This document shows positions 23,151 to 34,353 of a stretch of 64,000 nt of DNA, piece by piece. The translations under genes were made by a program, and so were the position numbers. Within the stretch, counting starts at the first letter, position 1, and each line of letters starts with the position of its first letter. The DNA lies in NCBI GenBank assembly GCA_025267735.1, contig CM046298.1, forward strand, positions 26,109,866 to 26,173,865, read 5' to 3'. The DNA comes from Mactra quadrangularis (lineage: Eukaryota; Mollusca; Bivalvia; Venerida; Mactridae). Below the pieces are notes generated by a model. That model saw only the letters and a list, made by a program, of their open reading frames with translations. It made no database searches and was not told where the DNA came from.

Positions 23151-25170
23151 ATATACATATATTATATATTACAAAAATTAAGCAAATGTGACTTCACATG
23201 CCAATTAATTTTATTTTCTTTACTAATTCAAACATATTTAGCCATACGGTTCATTGGTCATAACTTGTCTATTAAAGATAATGTTGTTTTAGATTTTATA
23301 TACAATACCCACCAAAAGTGCGGAGACATTTTCACTTTGCAGGCCTACTAAATAGCTTTTGTCCAAAATTTTGAAAACTGCTTACTTAAAAAAGTTTATC
23401 ACTTTACTTATAACTGAGTCTACAAAAATACCAAACAAAATACATTATAGAAAATGATTACAATAAATAGGCTTAAGCTAGGGTGTCAGATGCTGAATAT
23501 TATTCATGTGCCGCATTATTGAAATTTGTTTTCATTTTATCACAACCATATTTAAATATAAAAAACTAGTAATTCTACAAAAAAAATCATCAAAATTAAT
23601 GAGTTGTAGTTTTTTTTGTGGGTACTGTATTAATATATCATTGGAAATATATATTATAACAGGTACCAAAGATGGTGGCAGGAAAAATTATTTTTTTTAT
23701 ATCAAAGAATTTTTCTGAAAAGTGGGACGCAAACTTGTGTGTTACTTGTTTCACATAAAATATCCACGCATATATGCATAAAATATACTAAATGTACCCT
23801 TTATTTGGTACAGTAAATTGTCTCTATGATTTATGTATGGTAAAAAAATATGAAAGATCTCGTGCATCAACAGAAATAATTGTTTCCCCCACCCGCTTTT
23901 TCAATGATGTGCTGTTTGACATCATCTTGGATTTTATAGCGAGCGCTCGACATTCTGTACACAAACGGTCTGACTGACCGATATCTTCACCTATTTATGG
24001 AATGAGCGCAGTCGTTCAATAGCCTAACAATTCGCGAGGCGGGCGCTCGCTCGAGCGCTCGCATTGTTGAACACACCTCGGGTTTAATTGCATACGACTC
24101 GAACAGTTACAGTCCGGAAATAATTATCTTTAAAACAAACCCAATACGCGGGAATCAGCACTTATAGTAATGTATACAGTACAAGTATTAGCATTCCAAA
24201 AATGCTTGAATCGTCGATTAGCCATGTATGACATCTCCTTTAGTAAAGCATTCAAGCAATATATGTGTCAGAGTTTAACAATTTCGTCATGTTCCGACCG
24301 AGCACATACAAACTCATTTTTATGGTATACTTTATAATTCACCTGTCCATTTGGCAAGAAATTATATTTATTGATAACCAATCCAGATTATTCGATTCAA
24401 GAACATGTTCTGTCCCATATTTCGACGGCTAATCGAACGAAGATTATATTTCTTTACAAGAAAATATTGAGGCAAAGCATCAAAGGTCCCCAAACAATTA
24501 ATAGCACGAAAGTACTGCTTACGTCTGTGATCTCTATAAGTGAGGCATTAAAATTCTTTAAAAATGTTTATTAACCGTTAATTAAACCAACCATGTTTGA
24601 TAATTTAATATATAAATGTACAATATATAAAACGATCATTATCAGTGATGGTCTGATAATTCTTCTCTGTTTATGGTGTCAGCCACAGTGTCTTCGTCAG
24701 TGGTTTAGACTGTGACTTTCTATAAATAGACCGCGAAGGCCGTCGAGTGTACATCTATCTAATAGTACTGCCACACACCTCTCACGAGTATTATGGACAG
24801 TCTTATCTCTGTTACAAGTGAATCGCTTCAAGTATATTCTGTAACGTCATATTAAGCGTCTGGTCATTTTCTCGCGCAGAAATACATAAAGTACCAGTTT
24901 CAGTATGAACTATTTTATTGTAGCGGAATTATCCGGATATGGATGCTGTTAGGTCTCGTTGATTAAATATAGGACTCCGATCGGAATACCACTATTAATC
25001 TATTGGTAACAGAGTATTCATTGTTAACACAATGAATACAAAAACGATCTTCCACTATTATGAAAATAAATTTGTTATTTATCATTGTTTGGATGTGCCG
25101 TTCTGATAACACATCATACTTTGCCAGTTTGCAGCAGTTAATAATATGAAGACAGTTTGAAGCATATAAT
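23151..25170. other. Gene-free region with a CG-rich patch
   Basis: No coding exon was supported. At 23935-24070 lies a patch rich in GAGCGCTCG and CGCTCGCTCG words. A TATA-like TCTATAAATAGA occurs at about 24718, followed only by a 20-codon ORF. Confidence 0.4.
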
Positions 25171-25171
25171 A

Positions 25172-25330
25172 ATACGAAAATTTGTTTATTTCAGTGTAAG
25201 GTTTACTCGTGAGCTAATGATATTATATTTTCACTCGTGGCTACGCTGTTCGTGAAAATATTGCATTCTTAGCTCACTCGTGAAATAAAAAATCGATCTT
25301 ACACCAAAATAAACAAATATCCTCTATATG
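25172..25330. repeat. Palindromic miniature element
   Basis: The left side ATTTGTTTATTTCAGTGTAAG, about 19-20 bp of which is matched by the right side (CTTACACCAAAATAAACAAAT), is an inverted pair. The internal words CTCGTGAGCTAA and TTAGCTCACTCGTG also pair. Confidence 0.7.
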
Positions 25331-25868
25331 TATCCGACAGGAATAATGTGTAAGGAACAAAGTGGAGGACTAACAAAAATAGACTTATGATAAAAAGATG
25401 GCTTTTCAAAAAAAACAACAACACCGAACTCCTAAATCGTTCAAAAAGAGTATAAAATAAAAACTTTTTTATGATAATATAGTAATGACTAGAGCTCGGT
25501 ATAACATATACTACACATACAAGTTACATTTTATTTTATAACGTCTATGATATAACCACTATCTTGATAAATAAATTGACAGTTGTGACTTAACTTTGAC
25601 TTTTACATACAGAGTGGTCTTTTTAGCCCTTAGACTAAATCTAGTTGGGGATACACAAATTCATACCTTCCTATGAAAAAAATTAGCTGGTCCCATTTCA
25701 AAATCAGCAGAAATTAGTTAAACAACATAGGAATTAAACTATGTTTCATGAATAAGCTTTAATCATAGTAATATTACAAGCAGTATGCTCGATCAGTTTT
25801 TTTTTCGAAATTTCATGGGTCCTAGACTTTTTGGAGGGCACTAAATGTGAAATTGTAAAGGAACTTAC

Positions 25869-25972
25869 CAGGTAGGGTTCACTATCAAAATCTTCAGTAA
25901 CAGCCATTGATGTCAATCTACTTCTACTGCATGAACTTCTATGTGAACTAGAATTGGAATGATCAAAATAAT
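25869..25972 (-). CDS. Ankyrin-repeat protein, second coding exon
   Basis: This 104-nt exon is too short for an ORF scan. On the minus strand it is preceded by a T-rich tract ending CCAG and followed by the donor CTG|GTAAGTTC. Exon 1 leaves one base (G). The first two bases here (AT) complete a GAT codon, and the remaining 34 codons are open and end in phase 0. The peptide starts DYFDHSNSSSHRSS and ends DFDSEPYL. It is Ser/Arg-rich and then acidic, matching the style of the exon 1 C terminus. The intron between the exons is about 6.5 kb. No phase-0 continuation with good splice sites was found to the left, so the gene probably extends out of the window. Confidence 0.75.
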
Positions 25973-26726
25973 CTGGAAAAAAAACACAAAGAAAAAAATG
26001 CGTGAAGTTGGTTTATAAAACACTACAGGTCGTATTCTAGGTCATGCGTGTTTTTGTACTTTAAACAATGGACTTGCCAACAAAATAGGTGAATAAGATA
26101 ATGCATGAACAGCATTTACCAATTAAAACCGGCCATTTTATGAGTAACATTTCTTTTTAATAGTGTGTATGCACATTGTAACTTTTTAATAATGATGTGT
26201 TTATAAAATAAGTGTAAACTAACTAAACAACAAAATTGTAAAAATAATTCACCCCTAAATATTGGTGTGTAATGAACCTGGCTATGTTTATATACGCAAT
26301 GTTTACGTGGACGACCTGTGCAGTGCCACTATTAGAACCATACTAATCAATTGCCTCAATAATTATAGAGATATTTTTCTTCTAAAGTTGAGCATTTGGG
26401 ACGGAATTAAAGGTGCAAGACTGATTATTATTACAAACACGCCACTGAATCTCTTTTTATTTTAAACAGTTGTGTCGATTTCTTTAATATTAAATTATTT
26501 ACGATAACAAATTACATTGCAAATTGTCAACAAAAATGACACCATATTTAAAGCAATCAGCAATAAAAAAGCAATAAACATAAACGAAACCTTGCAAATT
26601 AACCAAAGAACGTCAAAACGTCGGTTACGCGAATGTACGTCAACATCGAGCGCAAGGTCTGGAGCGTTCTCTTGTCACCTAGAATTACTTAAAACATGAC
26701 CCACATGTGTATTACCTCAAGTAAAA

Positions 26727-27040
26727 GAGAAACGCCCACTCGTTGCAACAAGCAAGTATTGTCCGTTTTTTCTCAACTGTCAAAGCTTGAATAATTTCAC
26801 GGTGATTGATTGCATTGTTTTTGTACTGGCGGCCTAATTTTTATTAAAAATATCTTGACTAAAACTTATCATACGACATAAGAAGCTTTACTCAATCATA
26901 ATACACACTTTTGGAAACTCATGGGTGTATTACGACAATAATTTTAACAAACGCATTCACCGTGAAATTATTCATGTTTTGACAGTTGAGAAAAAACGGA
27001 CAATACTTGCTTGTTGCAACGAGTGGGCGTTCAATGATAT
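26727..27040. repeat. Foldback element in intron 1
   Basis: AACGCCCACTCGTTGCAAC through GTCCGTTTTTTCTCAACTG and on to AATAATTTCACGGTGA at left is mirrored almost exactly at about 26955-27035. The arms are about 80 bp and the loop about 150 bp. Confidence 0.8.
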
Positions 27041-27584
27041 TTTAAAGCACCGTACTTGCAGCTTCTGCCATTTGTTTACTTATTTCCCTTTTTGTTTTCT
27101 AGATGAGGCAATTTGCAATGCATTTAATCTATTTGCATAATCGACTGGTGTACTTTGTTTCGCCTAGCGGTGCTCATTATTCTTTTGTAAAATAAAATAG
27201 ATTGTGATAATAAACTGAATTCTTAATATAATTTAAATGAACTAATTAACTCTAAAAACACACAGGTAGAACAAAACAAATCTACATTAAAAACCCTAGA
27301 CATAATACCATCAGACTTAAAACTTTTATACATTAAACCATTTATATAGCTTTTATAAAGTGCATATCTTGCCAGCGATGTTATAATGAAAATGCCACGA
27401 ACTTCATAACACCACATGGTATGGTATAATAAACTGCCTAGAGACTCAAATATTTTCAATATTTATTTATTCTTGATATAAATATATGTATAGTTTGTAC
27501 AGGTTCCAATTGTTTGCTATGTCTATACTGTCAGGATTGTAACCATGTGTTCCACCATGTACTTGTTTAAAAAATATTAGTTAA

Positions 27585-28505
27585 AGGTACTCATTCACAG
27601 ATTTCAACTTTTTTTAAACTATCAAAATTGTTTGGAAACATTTTTTGAAACAGCAAATTAGTGATTTGATAATGCCAATTTTAGTGCAAATTGACAAACA
27701 ACTACAAATGATGGTGTTGCAAGTAGTAACAAGAAAAAGCATTGATGCAAAGCATCAAAGGGCGTCCAAAAGAATGTTTGAAAGTAAAAAATGTACTAAC
27801 GGATAATAAACTAGGAGAACAGATCTTTTTGGTTAAGGTTGGCATATTTAATAAGTTTATTTGGAAAATAAGTCTTGATTTATTGTTAACTACACTATAA
27901 TTAATAAATTGACGAAAAAAATTATTAATGTAAATTATAAACATCACAATCTCAATTTTCTACTTTTTAGTATATTCTTTTGCCATTTCTTAAACAATGT
28001 TTTTATCTAGATCTAATCATCATTTCTTAAAATGGCATTGTTTAATTAGATAATAATATATCACAATAACATCTTAAACGTTGTAAAAACCCAACAATAT
28101 CAACAAAACACGCAAGCAATACAGTCAATTTTAATCCCTTCTTTATTTAACTTGTCAGTTAAGCGCACTGTATTTAACTCGTCAGTTAAGCGGTCAGTGT
28201 TTTAGGAAAACCCTCAATAATCGGAATGATCGGCTATTATGCCTGACGAAAAGGTCCGAGATTTTGCAGTTGCCATTTAATTCCATAAGGGGCGTCGCGC
28301 TTTGGCGCGGACGCCAAAAATCTACCCCGTATGTCACGGTATAGACAATTTTTGTGCATTTTTGTGACTTTAATTGTACATTTCTTGCAATCTATGGGTC
28401 AGTATGTCCCAAAATATTAAGTATCATTTTTTTATACAATTATTGACACTGAATGGTATTTTGGAAATATAGAAAAATCTTAAACAAATCTGTGAACTAG
28501 TACCT
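27585..28505. mobile_element. piggyBac-like miniature element (TTAA-flanked) with nested insert
   Basis: TTAA flanks both ends (27581-27584, 28506-28509). The ends are AGGTACTCATTCACAGATT and the imperfect inverse ending TGTGAACTAGTACCT. It matches the shorter copy at 48243-48582. Extra sequence at about 27725-28325, absent from that copy, is a later insertion with GGGCGTCC/GGACGCC edges and a tandem pair of CAGTTAAGCG words. Confidence 0.75.
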
Positions 28506-28664
28506 TTAAAGATGCTGACTTTATAATTTATATTTAATAATTTAATAATATTTATTTATTTTAGTGAAAATCTGTTGTAGGTTCAAGTCAAGCCATCGCC
28601 AATAGATCTTTGTGTAATGAACGGAAGTAGTTGATCTCTAATGGAGTATAGGGCACTTGTAGAT

Positions 28665-28935
28665 ACCCGCCCGGCTAGGTCAGTCGGCAGCACATAAGTC
28701 TACTGATTGAGTGGTCGTGGGCTTGATTCCAGGGTAATGCCTACTTTGTGACGCTTGGTCATGAAAAAAATTCTACAGCCTTTTTCCCTTCTACCACTGA
28801 TTCAAAAGCATGTAGGCCAGTTGTCAGTCACTGACGAAAATACAAAAGCACTGACGAAAATATTTGCCTAACACCTAGATAAAAGCTTAATCAAATATTT
28901 AGCTTTTCCAGGAGCTTTTCCCTGTCGGATAACAA
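28665..28935 (+). repeat. SINE family A copy, diverged 3' end
   Basis: Head GCCCGGCTAGGTCAGTCGG, B-box region GGGCTTGATTCC, body TCAGTCACTGACGAAAATAC with a short local duplication of CACTGACGAAAATA. The end is replaced after TTTAGCTTTTCCAGG. Confidence 0.8.
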
Positions 28936-29079
28936 CCTCTGAACAGCAACATACCTAAGTCCCTCCCAGGGGGTGCTGCTCAGGAGAGGTTGAACTGTAT
29001 ATAGAAGTAAAAGATCAACAACAGACAATTATTTGTATTTGTTTCCTGGTATGATACATTGAGACAAACAAACATATGT

Positions 29080-29317
29080 ACAGTTCCAACCAAAAGTTCT
29101 TGGCCAAATTTTATAAAGCTTGATCATTCATACTACAAGAAGTTTATAGGAATTAAAGTTTATGCATGCGACGTAGTATGAATCATCATGTAAATAAACT
29201 AATTTATACTAATTTGAAATTCAATTAGCTGACTGTTGATTACTTTTGTATTGGTAAATGCGAGTGGGTATGTCCAAAACATTGAATTTTATCAAAGAAC
29301 TTTAATATGGCACTGTA
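29080..29317. mobile_element. Tc1/mariner-like miniature element
   Basis: The left end ACAGTTCCAACCAAAAGTTC and right end reading ATATGGCACTGTA are partly inverted, with TA at each edge. The CAGT-CCAACCAAAAGT type of end also occurs near 23307 and 53651. No transposase. Confidence 0.5.
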
Positions 29318-29384
29318 TATACGCTTAGAAATATTTGTTCTGAGCTTACATTGTATCGAATGGTCTATTATGAACATGTTTGCT

Positions 29385-29582
29385 ACATCTAACTACTAAA
29401 CGCATACTTTTTTCAGTGACTGACAACTGCTCTACATAATTAAGAATCATTGGTAGGAGTGAGAATGGCCGTAGAAATTATTTCAATACCAAGCTTTACG
29501 AAAGTATGCCCCGCCCAGGAATTGAACCACGACCACTCGATCAGTAGACTTGCGTGCTACCAACTTAGCTAGCCGGGCGGCT
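29385..29582 (-). repeat. SINE family A, 5' two-thirds
   Basis: It begins within the body (ACTACTAAACGCATAC, CAGTGACTGACAACTG) and runs to a good head at right (AACTTAGCTAGCCGGGCGG). Confidence 0.82.
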
Positions 29583-30137
29583 GATCATGATTGCAAGTGG
29601 TGAGATGAGAATACATATATATAGACTGTGTTGTATTACATTGAGTATTGAACCTAAATTCCAATGCTTAGACTATTCCATAATTAAGACTATTGATTTT
29701 GATTTTTAATTGGTTAACTCATTGTGTAATAACCATGCATTTGCAATTAGTTTTTTTATCAACACACATATTATACAGTTATATTCACACTATACAATGT
29801 CTAATGAACGTTTCTGTTTTTTTGTAATTAAATGATTTTGATGTTGAATTTCATTTTATTTCACGTTGTCCACGTTTGATTGATTTAAGACGACCCTTAA
29901 ATGATATAATTTCTATAAGAACCCTGGTATGTTTTAATTTATTAATGTTTTAAATAGCGGAAATAAAAACACATTGATTAAATTATTTAAGTTTATAAAA
30001 TTAGCCTGTAATTGAAGAAATTCAATGAAAATTAATTCATGGCCGATAATGTAATTCATTTTCATCCTCAATAATACAATAGTAAGTTTCTGTTGTATAC
30101 GTATAAGTTTGTCTATTGGTTGTTTGGTTTGTTTTTG

Positions 30138-30228
30138 TTGGGGTTTTAACGCTGTAGCAACACATTGTATAGGTCATATAACCGCGGTCAGTCAACCTAC
30201 TCACTGTTCCTGGAATGGCTAAATCTCT
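30138..30228 (-). repeat. SINE family A, 3' fragment
   Basis: GTTGGGGTTTTAACGCTGTAG, then GTCAGTCAACCTACTCACTG, then an abrupt break at AAATCTCT where a different repeat begins. Confidence 0.8.
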
Positions 30229-30640
30229 ATTGTATTTGTATTATTTGTTTGAACTGTATTTATAGGTTATTATACATTTTACTGTACAATACGGAAATAT
30301 ATTTGGACGAGTACACGGCTTGGAAAGTCATATTGGACGAGCCGATAGGCCGATAACCTTTTTATTATATATCTTTTGTATTCTTTGAAATAATCATCAT
30401 CGTTTGACCATTAAAGATTAAAATCGGAAACCAGACTAGCATCGTTTAGTGCACATGTACCTAACTGTCCAATACGAAAAAAAAATCTTTTGGATCCAAT
30501 ACGGGAATATATTGGACGGTCACGTGGTACAAATGCAGATTGTCGATTGGTTAGATTTATTGGATATATAATAATTGTATGCATTTGTACATGTTGTATA
30601 AGTCAAATAAATGTATGTTCCGTTCTGTTCTGTTCTAATA
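30229..30640. repeat. Interspersed repeat with CAATACGG-AATATATTGGACG words and TTCTG tail
   Basis: Three related words (AATACGGAAATATATTTGGAC, with internal variants) occur at about 30290, 30465 and 30500. The segment ends AAATAAATGTATG followed by a short TTCTG tandem, like a retroelement 3' tail. Family not identified. Confidence 0.4.
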
Positions 30641-30851
30641 TAAAACTGGTGTGAATACAAACGTAGACGATGTCTATTGATTTGTACGTTAGAACCTAAG
30701 GGCTATATGTTAATATAATCCAATATGAATATCGTGTTTATATATAAATAAACTAATTATCTCAACATCTCGATATCAGGATGGTCATACCACGTGACTT
30801 GATTCTACAAATCTAGAGAATAAATTACCTTTCTTGTATGTCTGTGTATTA

Positions 30852-31029
30852 CGGAACCCCTAAAGTGACACTTTGAAATACGTTTTTATTTTCACAATAA
30901 TAATGATTTCGTTTTTACGTAATACTATTTCATAAAAAATAACAATTTTTCGTAAAAACGAAAAAATATTACGTTTTAACGAAATAATTGTGAAAATAAA
31001 AAATCCAAAATGTCACTTTAGAGGCTCTG
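30852..31029. mobile_element. TA-flanked palindromic miniature element
   Basis: The end CGGAACCCCTAAAGTGACA is the near complement of the right end, TGTCACTTTAGAGGCTCTG. TA flanks each side. Inner arms (TATTTTCACAAT, GTAAAAACG words) continue the palindrome. Confidence 0.8.
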
Positions 31030-31635
31030 TAGTGTACATATATCAAATTTCATTCTTCAACCCCGATTGAGTTACTAAATGCATGTATTGTTCAAGTCGA
31101 TGCTATTCACCGACTTAGCAATATGAATAAGCATGCCTTTAAAAGGAATAAATGGTATGTTAATGTTATTCAACTGTCAGCGAAGCATACTTAATATATG
31201 TATAATATTTGAAATTTAAATCAGCGGGGTTAATGTTTGCACCACTGACAGTGTTTACCTGAACAACTTAAATAAAAGTGATAACCATTTCGTTTTTGAT
31301 TTCTCACCGTATGTATAAAATAATTTCCAAGCGTTTTGTGTTATGTAAACCTCGAAACTTTAGACATACAAAATGAAACGCTTCGAACAAGCTGCTGTCA
31401 GTTAAGGAACATTTAGGACAATAAGTTATAAATGTTCGATTATCGTATATACATAAAAAAGACACTTTAGCAAAGATGTTGAGTAAAATTAGTTTAACAA
31501 CAAAACCAACGTCTTAATGAATTATATCTTCAAATGTTTCGAAATAATTTCAATTGTTTAGTAACTAGAACAAACGCTCCTTAGTGAATTATACGCAGTG
31601 ATAATTAATTAGGGAAACTTATCAGGGCCTCCACT

Positions 31636-32020
31636 TATCTAAAAGTTTCACGTCATGTCAACTTATTTTTCTCGATTTGACCAAAAACATCCCATGAAGA
31701 CGCAATGATTATTGCGTAATACGTAGAAGTATTTAACTATTGCGAATAGATTTTTGTCAAAGAGGTTAAAACATTAAGCACATCGAGAAAATATAGTCAC
31801 TTGTAATGTTCTTCTTGAAAACACGAAGTGTATTTATTTCGTTAAGATTTTGATGTCGAAGAGGCAAACATATCAAGCAAATCGGGAAAAGTTGAGTTGC
31901 AATGCCTAAAAACTTATCACCTTTGTCAGTAAATTTTATTGAGATGTACAAAAACATCATGTTAATGCGAATAAAATAATTCGACTTAGTGCGAAACATC
32001 TCATCAAATGCAGGCCCTAA
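31636..32020. repeat. Possible hAT-type relic with GGGCCT ends
   Basis: AGGGCCTCCACTT at left and AAATGCAGGCCCTAA at right look like decayed inverted ends. No target duplication was seen. Confidence 0.3.
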
Positions 32021-32299
32021 TGCGTTTCTGTTCTTGATATTAAAATGTTATATGCTTTAATATCTTCAACCAAAAGTAGAAAGTAGCTGGTGATCTATTG
32101 AAATGTAGGCTACAATATTAGTTACATATATATATATATATTATATTGATGTTGGAGCTATGAAATAGGAAATGTATGGTTCCTGTCACTGATGACCTAT
32201 GAATTGATATACGTTTCTTCAAACATCAAAACTGTAAATCATCTATACAGAGAAAACACATTGACCAAACAAATTTATGGATAAATATATATGTATATA

Positions 32300-32412
32300 T
32301 GTTACAGGCAATTTGTGAATTTAGGCAATTTGTAAAATGCCTGAATTATTTAGGCAGTTTGTAAATTGCCTGGCCATTTTAGGTATTTTGTAAAATGCCT
32401 AAAATTTCAAAA
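32300..32412. repeat. Tandem hairpin words AGGCAATTTGTAAA in intron 1
   Basis: About five alternating words of the type TTAGGCAATTTGTAAAATGC and their complements, each able to fold on itself, lie 100-200 bp beyond the exon 1 donor. Confidence 0.65.
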
Positions 32413-32513
32413 TGCATATTTTAATCTAATGACTGATTGACTCATACTTACTCTAGTATAGTGTCATTTTCAAAGAAAACTTAGAAACAAACCAACTATA
32501 TTTATACACGTAC

Positions 32514-33882
32514 CTGCAGTAGACTCTAATTTACGTCTTTCTTTTACAGCTTTCTCCATTTCTCTAAGTTCACTACGTTTAAAAAACCTCTTCTTGATAC
32601 TACCAGATCTGCTAGTAGCTTTAGATCCTGAATCAGCTGAGCTAGATAACGATATTCTTTTACCTTTCTTACTACCTTCAAGAATATTCTCCAAGCTGTA
32701 CACACTACCTTTACTAGAGAGCATATCCTTAACAACAACTGTTTGTAAATCAAATAAACTTTGTCTGATCTCTAAAGGTGTAAGACCGTTGTTGTTTTTA
32801 GTTTTTATTTTAGCACCATGCCTTAATAATACTGTGCATATGTCCGCTGTGTAACAGTTCTCTGTAGCTGCGACATGTAAAGGGGTATTACCAAGTTTGT
32901 CTCTTACATTAACATCAGCACCGTGGTATAATAAATGACATACAGCAACTTCGCGTTTCTCCTGTATGGCTAGAAAGATAGGCGGTAGGTTAAAGAGCTC
33001 TTCCTGAGTGTAAGTTATTTCATGGTCTAAACTTATTGCAAATGTGGCTTTTGGCTTAGTGTCCGTATTACTTGTGTTATTGTTATTCTGAGCAGTGGAG
33101 GAAGCGTCTACTAAAGGAGCTGGGGTGATTTTTATTGGAGTTGGAACTGTAAGTGTTAAGTTGTCCATTGATCGGCTTGTTAAACTTTCATCAGAGTTTG
33201 ACGTCTCGTGAGTTTCTTCTATAACACAATTTGGACGCAGTCTATTATTATCGGAGATAAATGACGACAAGCGTCTTTCAGAATTGATCAAATTAGTTCT
33301 AGGTTCATTCGGATCAATACCGTGTTTAAGTAATACCTCAATCACGTCTAAGGAATTATGTAAGATTGCAACATGCAAGGAAGTTCTAAAAATATCAGGA
33401 ATGTCACATTCAGGCGTAACGCTTTCTCGTCGATCAAAATCGATTCTATCGAAGTAATTAGGATGTTTAGTTCGTCCAAATACATCCGGGTCCTGTGATC
33501 GAGAACTAGGACGCCGACTTCTAGACTCCGTGCTATATCTATCACCACACGGACTCGAACTCCGGAAGTTGATAGGAAACTTCCCATAATGCACTTGTAG
33601 GAATTTTGTAACAGCAAACGCTTCATTATTTCTAAGAGCTCTATCGAGTTGTTCACTTTCAATTGATAAATCAAATATAGAAGACACAGTGCTATTAGAC
33701 CTTGTATATATTGAAGAATTACAATCAGGCGATAGATACCCTGTGTACGAGGGTGAAAGATGACTCTGTAAACCCGCAGTGGGTGGGGGAGAGTAGGAAA
33801 AATCTTGTATGACGAAAACATCGGGGATTTTTGTACGGTTTGGAGAAATGAACATTTCCTTAGAACACTTTCTTGACGTCAT
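32514..33882 (-). CDS. Ankyrin-repeat protein, first coding exon (partial gene)
   Basis: This is the only long coding region in the window: 456 codons plus one base. I start it at the ATG at 33882. The frame opens further upstream only at a TTG directly preceded by an in-frame TGA, and the ATG has A at -3. Residues 1-160 are Ser/Pro/Arg-rich with no recognised domain. Ankyrin-type repeats follow at about 166-195 (FRTSLHVAILHNSLDV), 297-327 (ending YHGADVNVRDK), 329-362 (GNTPLHVAATENCYTADI) and a partial one at 364-380. A linker of about 100 residues rich in Ser, Thr and Asn separates the first repeat from the others. Residues 430-452 are very basic and likely helical. No signal peptide or membrane segment is seen. 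The exon ends at CTGCAG|GTACGT, a strong donor; reading on gives only 14 intronic residues to a stop. Ankyrin repeats bind proteins, so a scaffold or adaptor role is likely, but I cannot name an orthologue. Confidence 0.9.
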
Positions 33883-34118
33883 TTTAGTCTGTGGAGTTCT
33901 TTCTCCGAGTACGTTATACAATCATCATGAAGGCATGGTGGAATTAATTTCCAGAAGACAAACTTCTTCATCGTAGGCCTTCCAAAACGTCTATTTGAAT
34001 TTTATCTCCTGATGTTGATATTAGTTTCCATAAAATACATGTGGCGACTGTTTGCTTAAAGGACTGGTCCTGTCTTCCAAACATGTTTGCTAAAACTTCG
34101 TCTGTCTTTTAATTTTAT
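33883..34118 (-). promoter_or_regulatory. 5' UTR part of ankyrin exon 1, with splice acceptor and upstream ORFs
   Basis: On the minus strand, a pyrimidine-rich tract ending TTCTATTTCAG meets the exon at 34118, so the transcript probably has at least one further non-coding 5' exon. The leader holds a 38-codon upstream ORF (34084-33968, starting MFGRQDQ) and two very short upstream ORFs, one ending just before the main frame opens. Upstream ATGs like these commonly lower translation of the main frame. That effect is inferred; the ATGs themselves are visible. Confidence 0.55.
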
Positions 34119-34184
34119 CTGAAATAGAATAAACACGAAGTTAAACATATTTTTGTTTAATACATTTTTTCCTTTTTTGCACTA

Positions 34185-34351
34185 CAGTAAAGTTCCGCTA
34201 TTAAGACCACTTTTGTCATTTCAAAATCATGAAATTTTTGACAATTATAAAGACCCAAATGCCTAATTTGTGATCAAAAGGGTCTCTATAATAAGACCGT
34301 TTCGCTATTAAGACCATTGATTTTGCTGGTCTTAATAGCGGAACTTTACTG
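34185..34351. mobile_element. pogo/Tigger-like miniature element upstream of the ankyrin exon
   Basis: Exact terminal inverted repeats begin CAGTAAAGTTCCGCTATTA and extend about 25 bp (to AGACCA). TA flanks both sides (34183-34184, 34352-34353). CAGT ends with TA targets fit pogo-type elements. Confidence 0.85.
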
Positions 34352-34353
34352 TA

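Larger units (their letters stand above)
25973..32513 (-). other. Intron 1 of the ankyrin gene
   Basis: The intron runs between the GTACGT donor and the T-rich acceptor. It is full of insertions: foldback elements at about 26.73-27.04 kb, a piggyBac-like element with a nested insert at 27.6-28.5 kb, SINE copies at 28.7, 29.4 and 30.1 kb, a Tc1-like miniature element at 29.1 kb, and a TA-flanked palindromic element at 30.85 kb. No extra exon was recognised inside it. Confidence 0.7.

Noticed and set aside
24718..24845. TATA-like TCTATAAATAGA followed by a short ATG frame
   Set aside because: The frame is 20 codons, with no splice or poly(A) context. AT-rich DNA gives such words by chance.
32470..32513. 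Last 14 residues of the unspliced ankyrin frame
   Set aside because: They lie beyond a strong GTACGT donor, and the phase-matched exon at 25972 gives a better continuation.
33883..33921. N-terminal extension of the ankyrin protein by 13 residues from a TTG
   Set aside because: The codon is TTG, not ATG, and an in-frame TGA lies directly before it. The ATG at 33882 is the first usable start.
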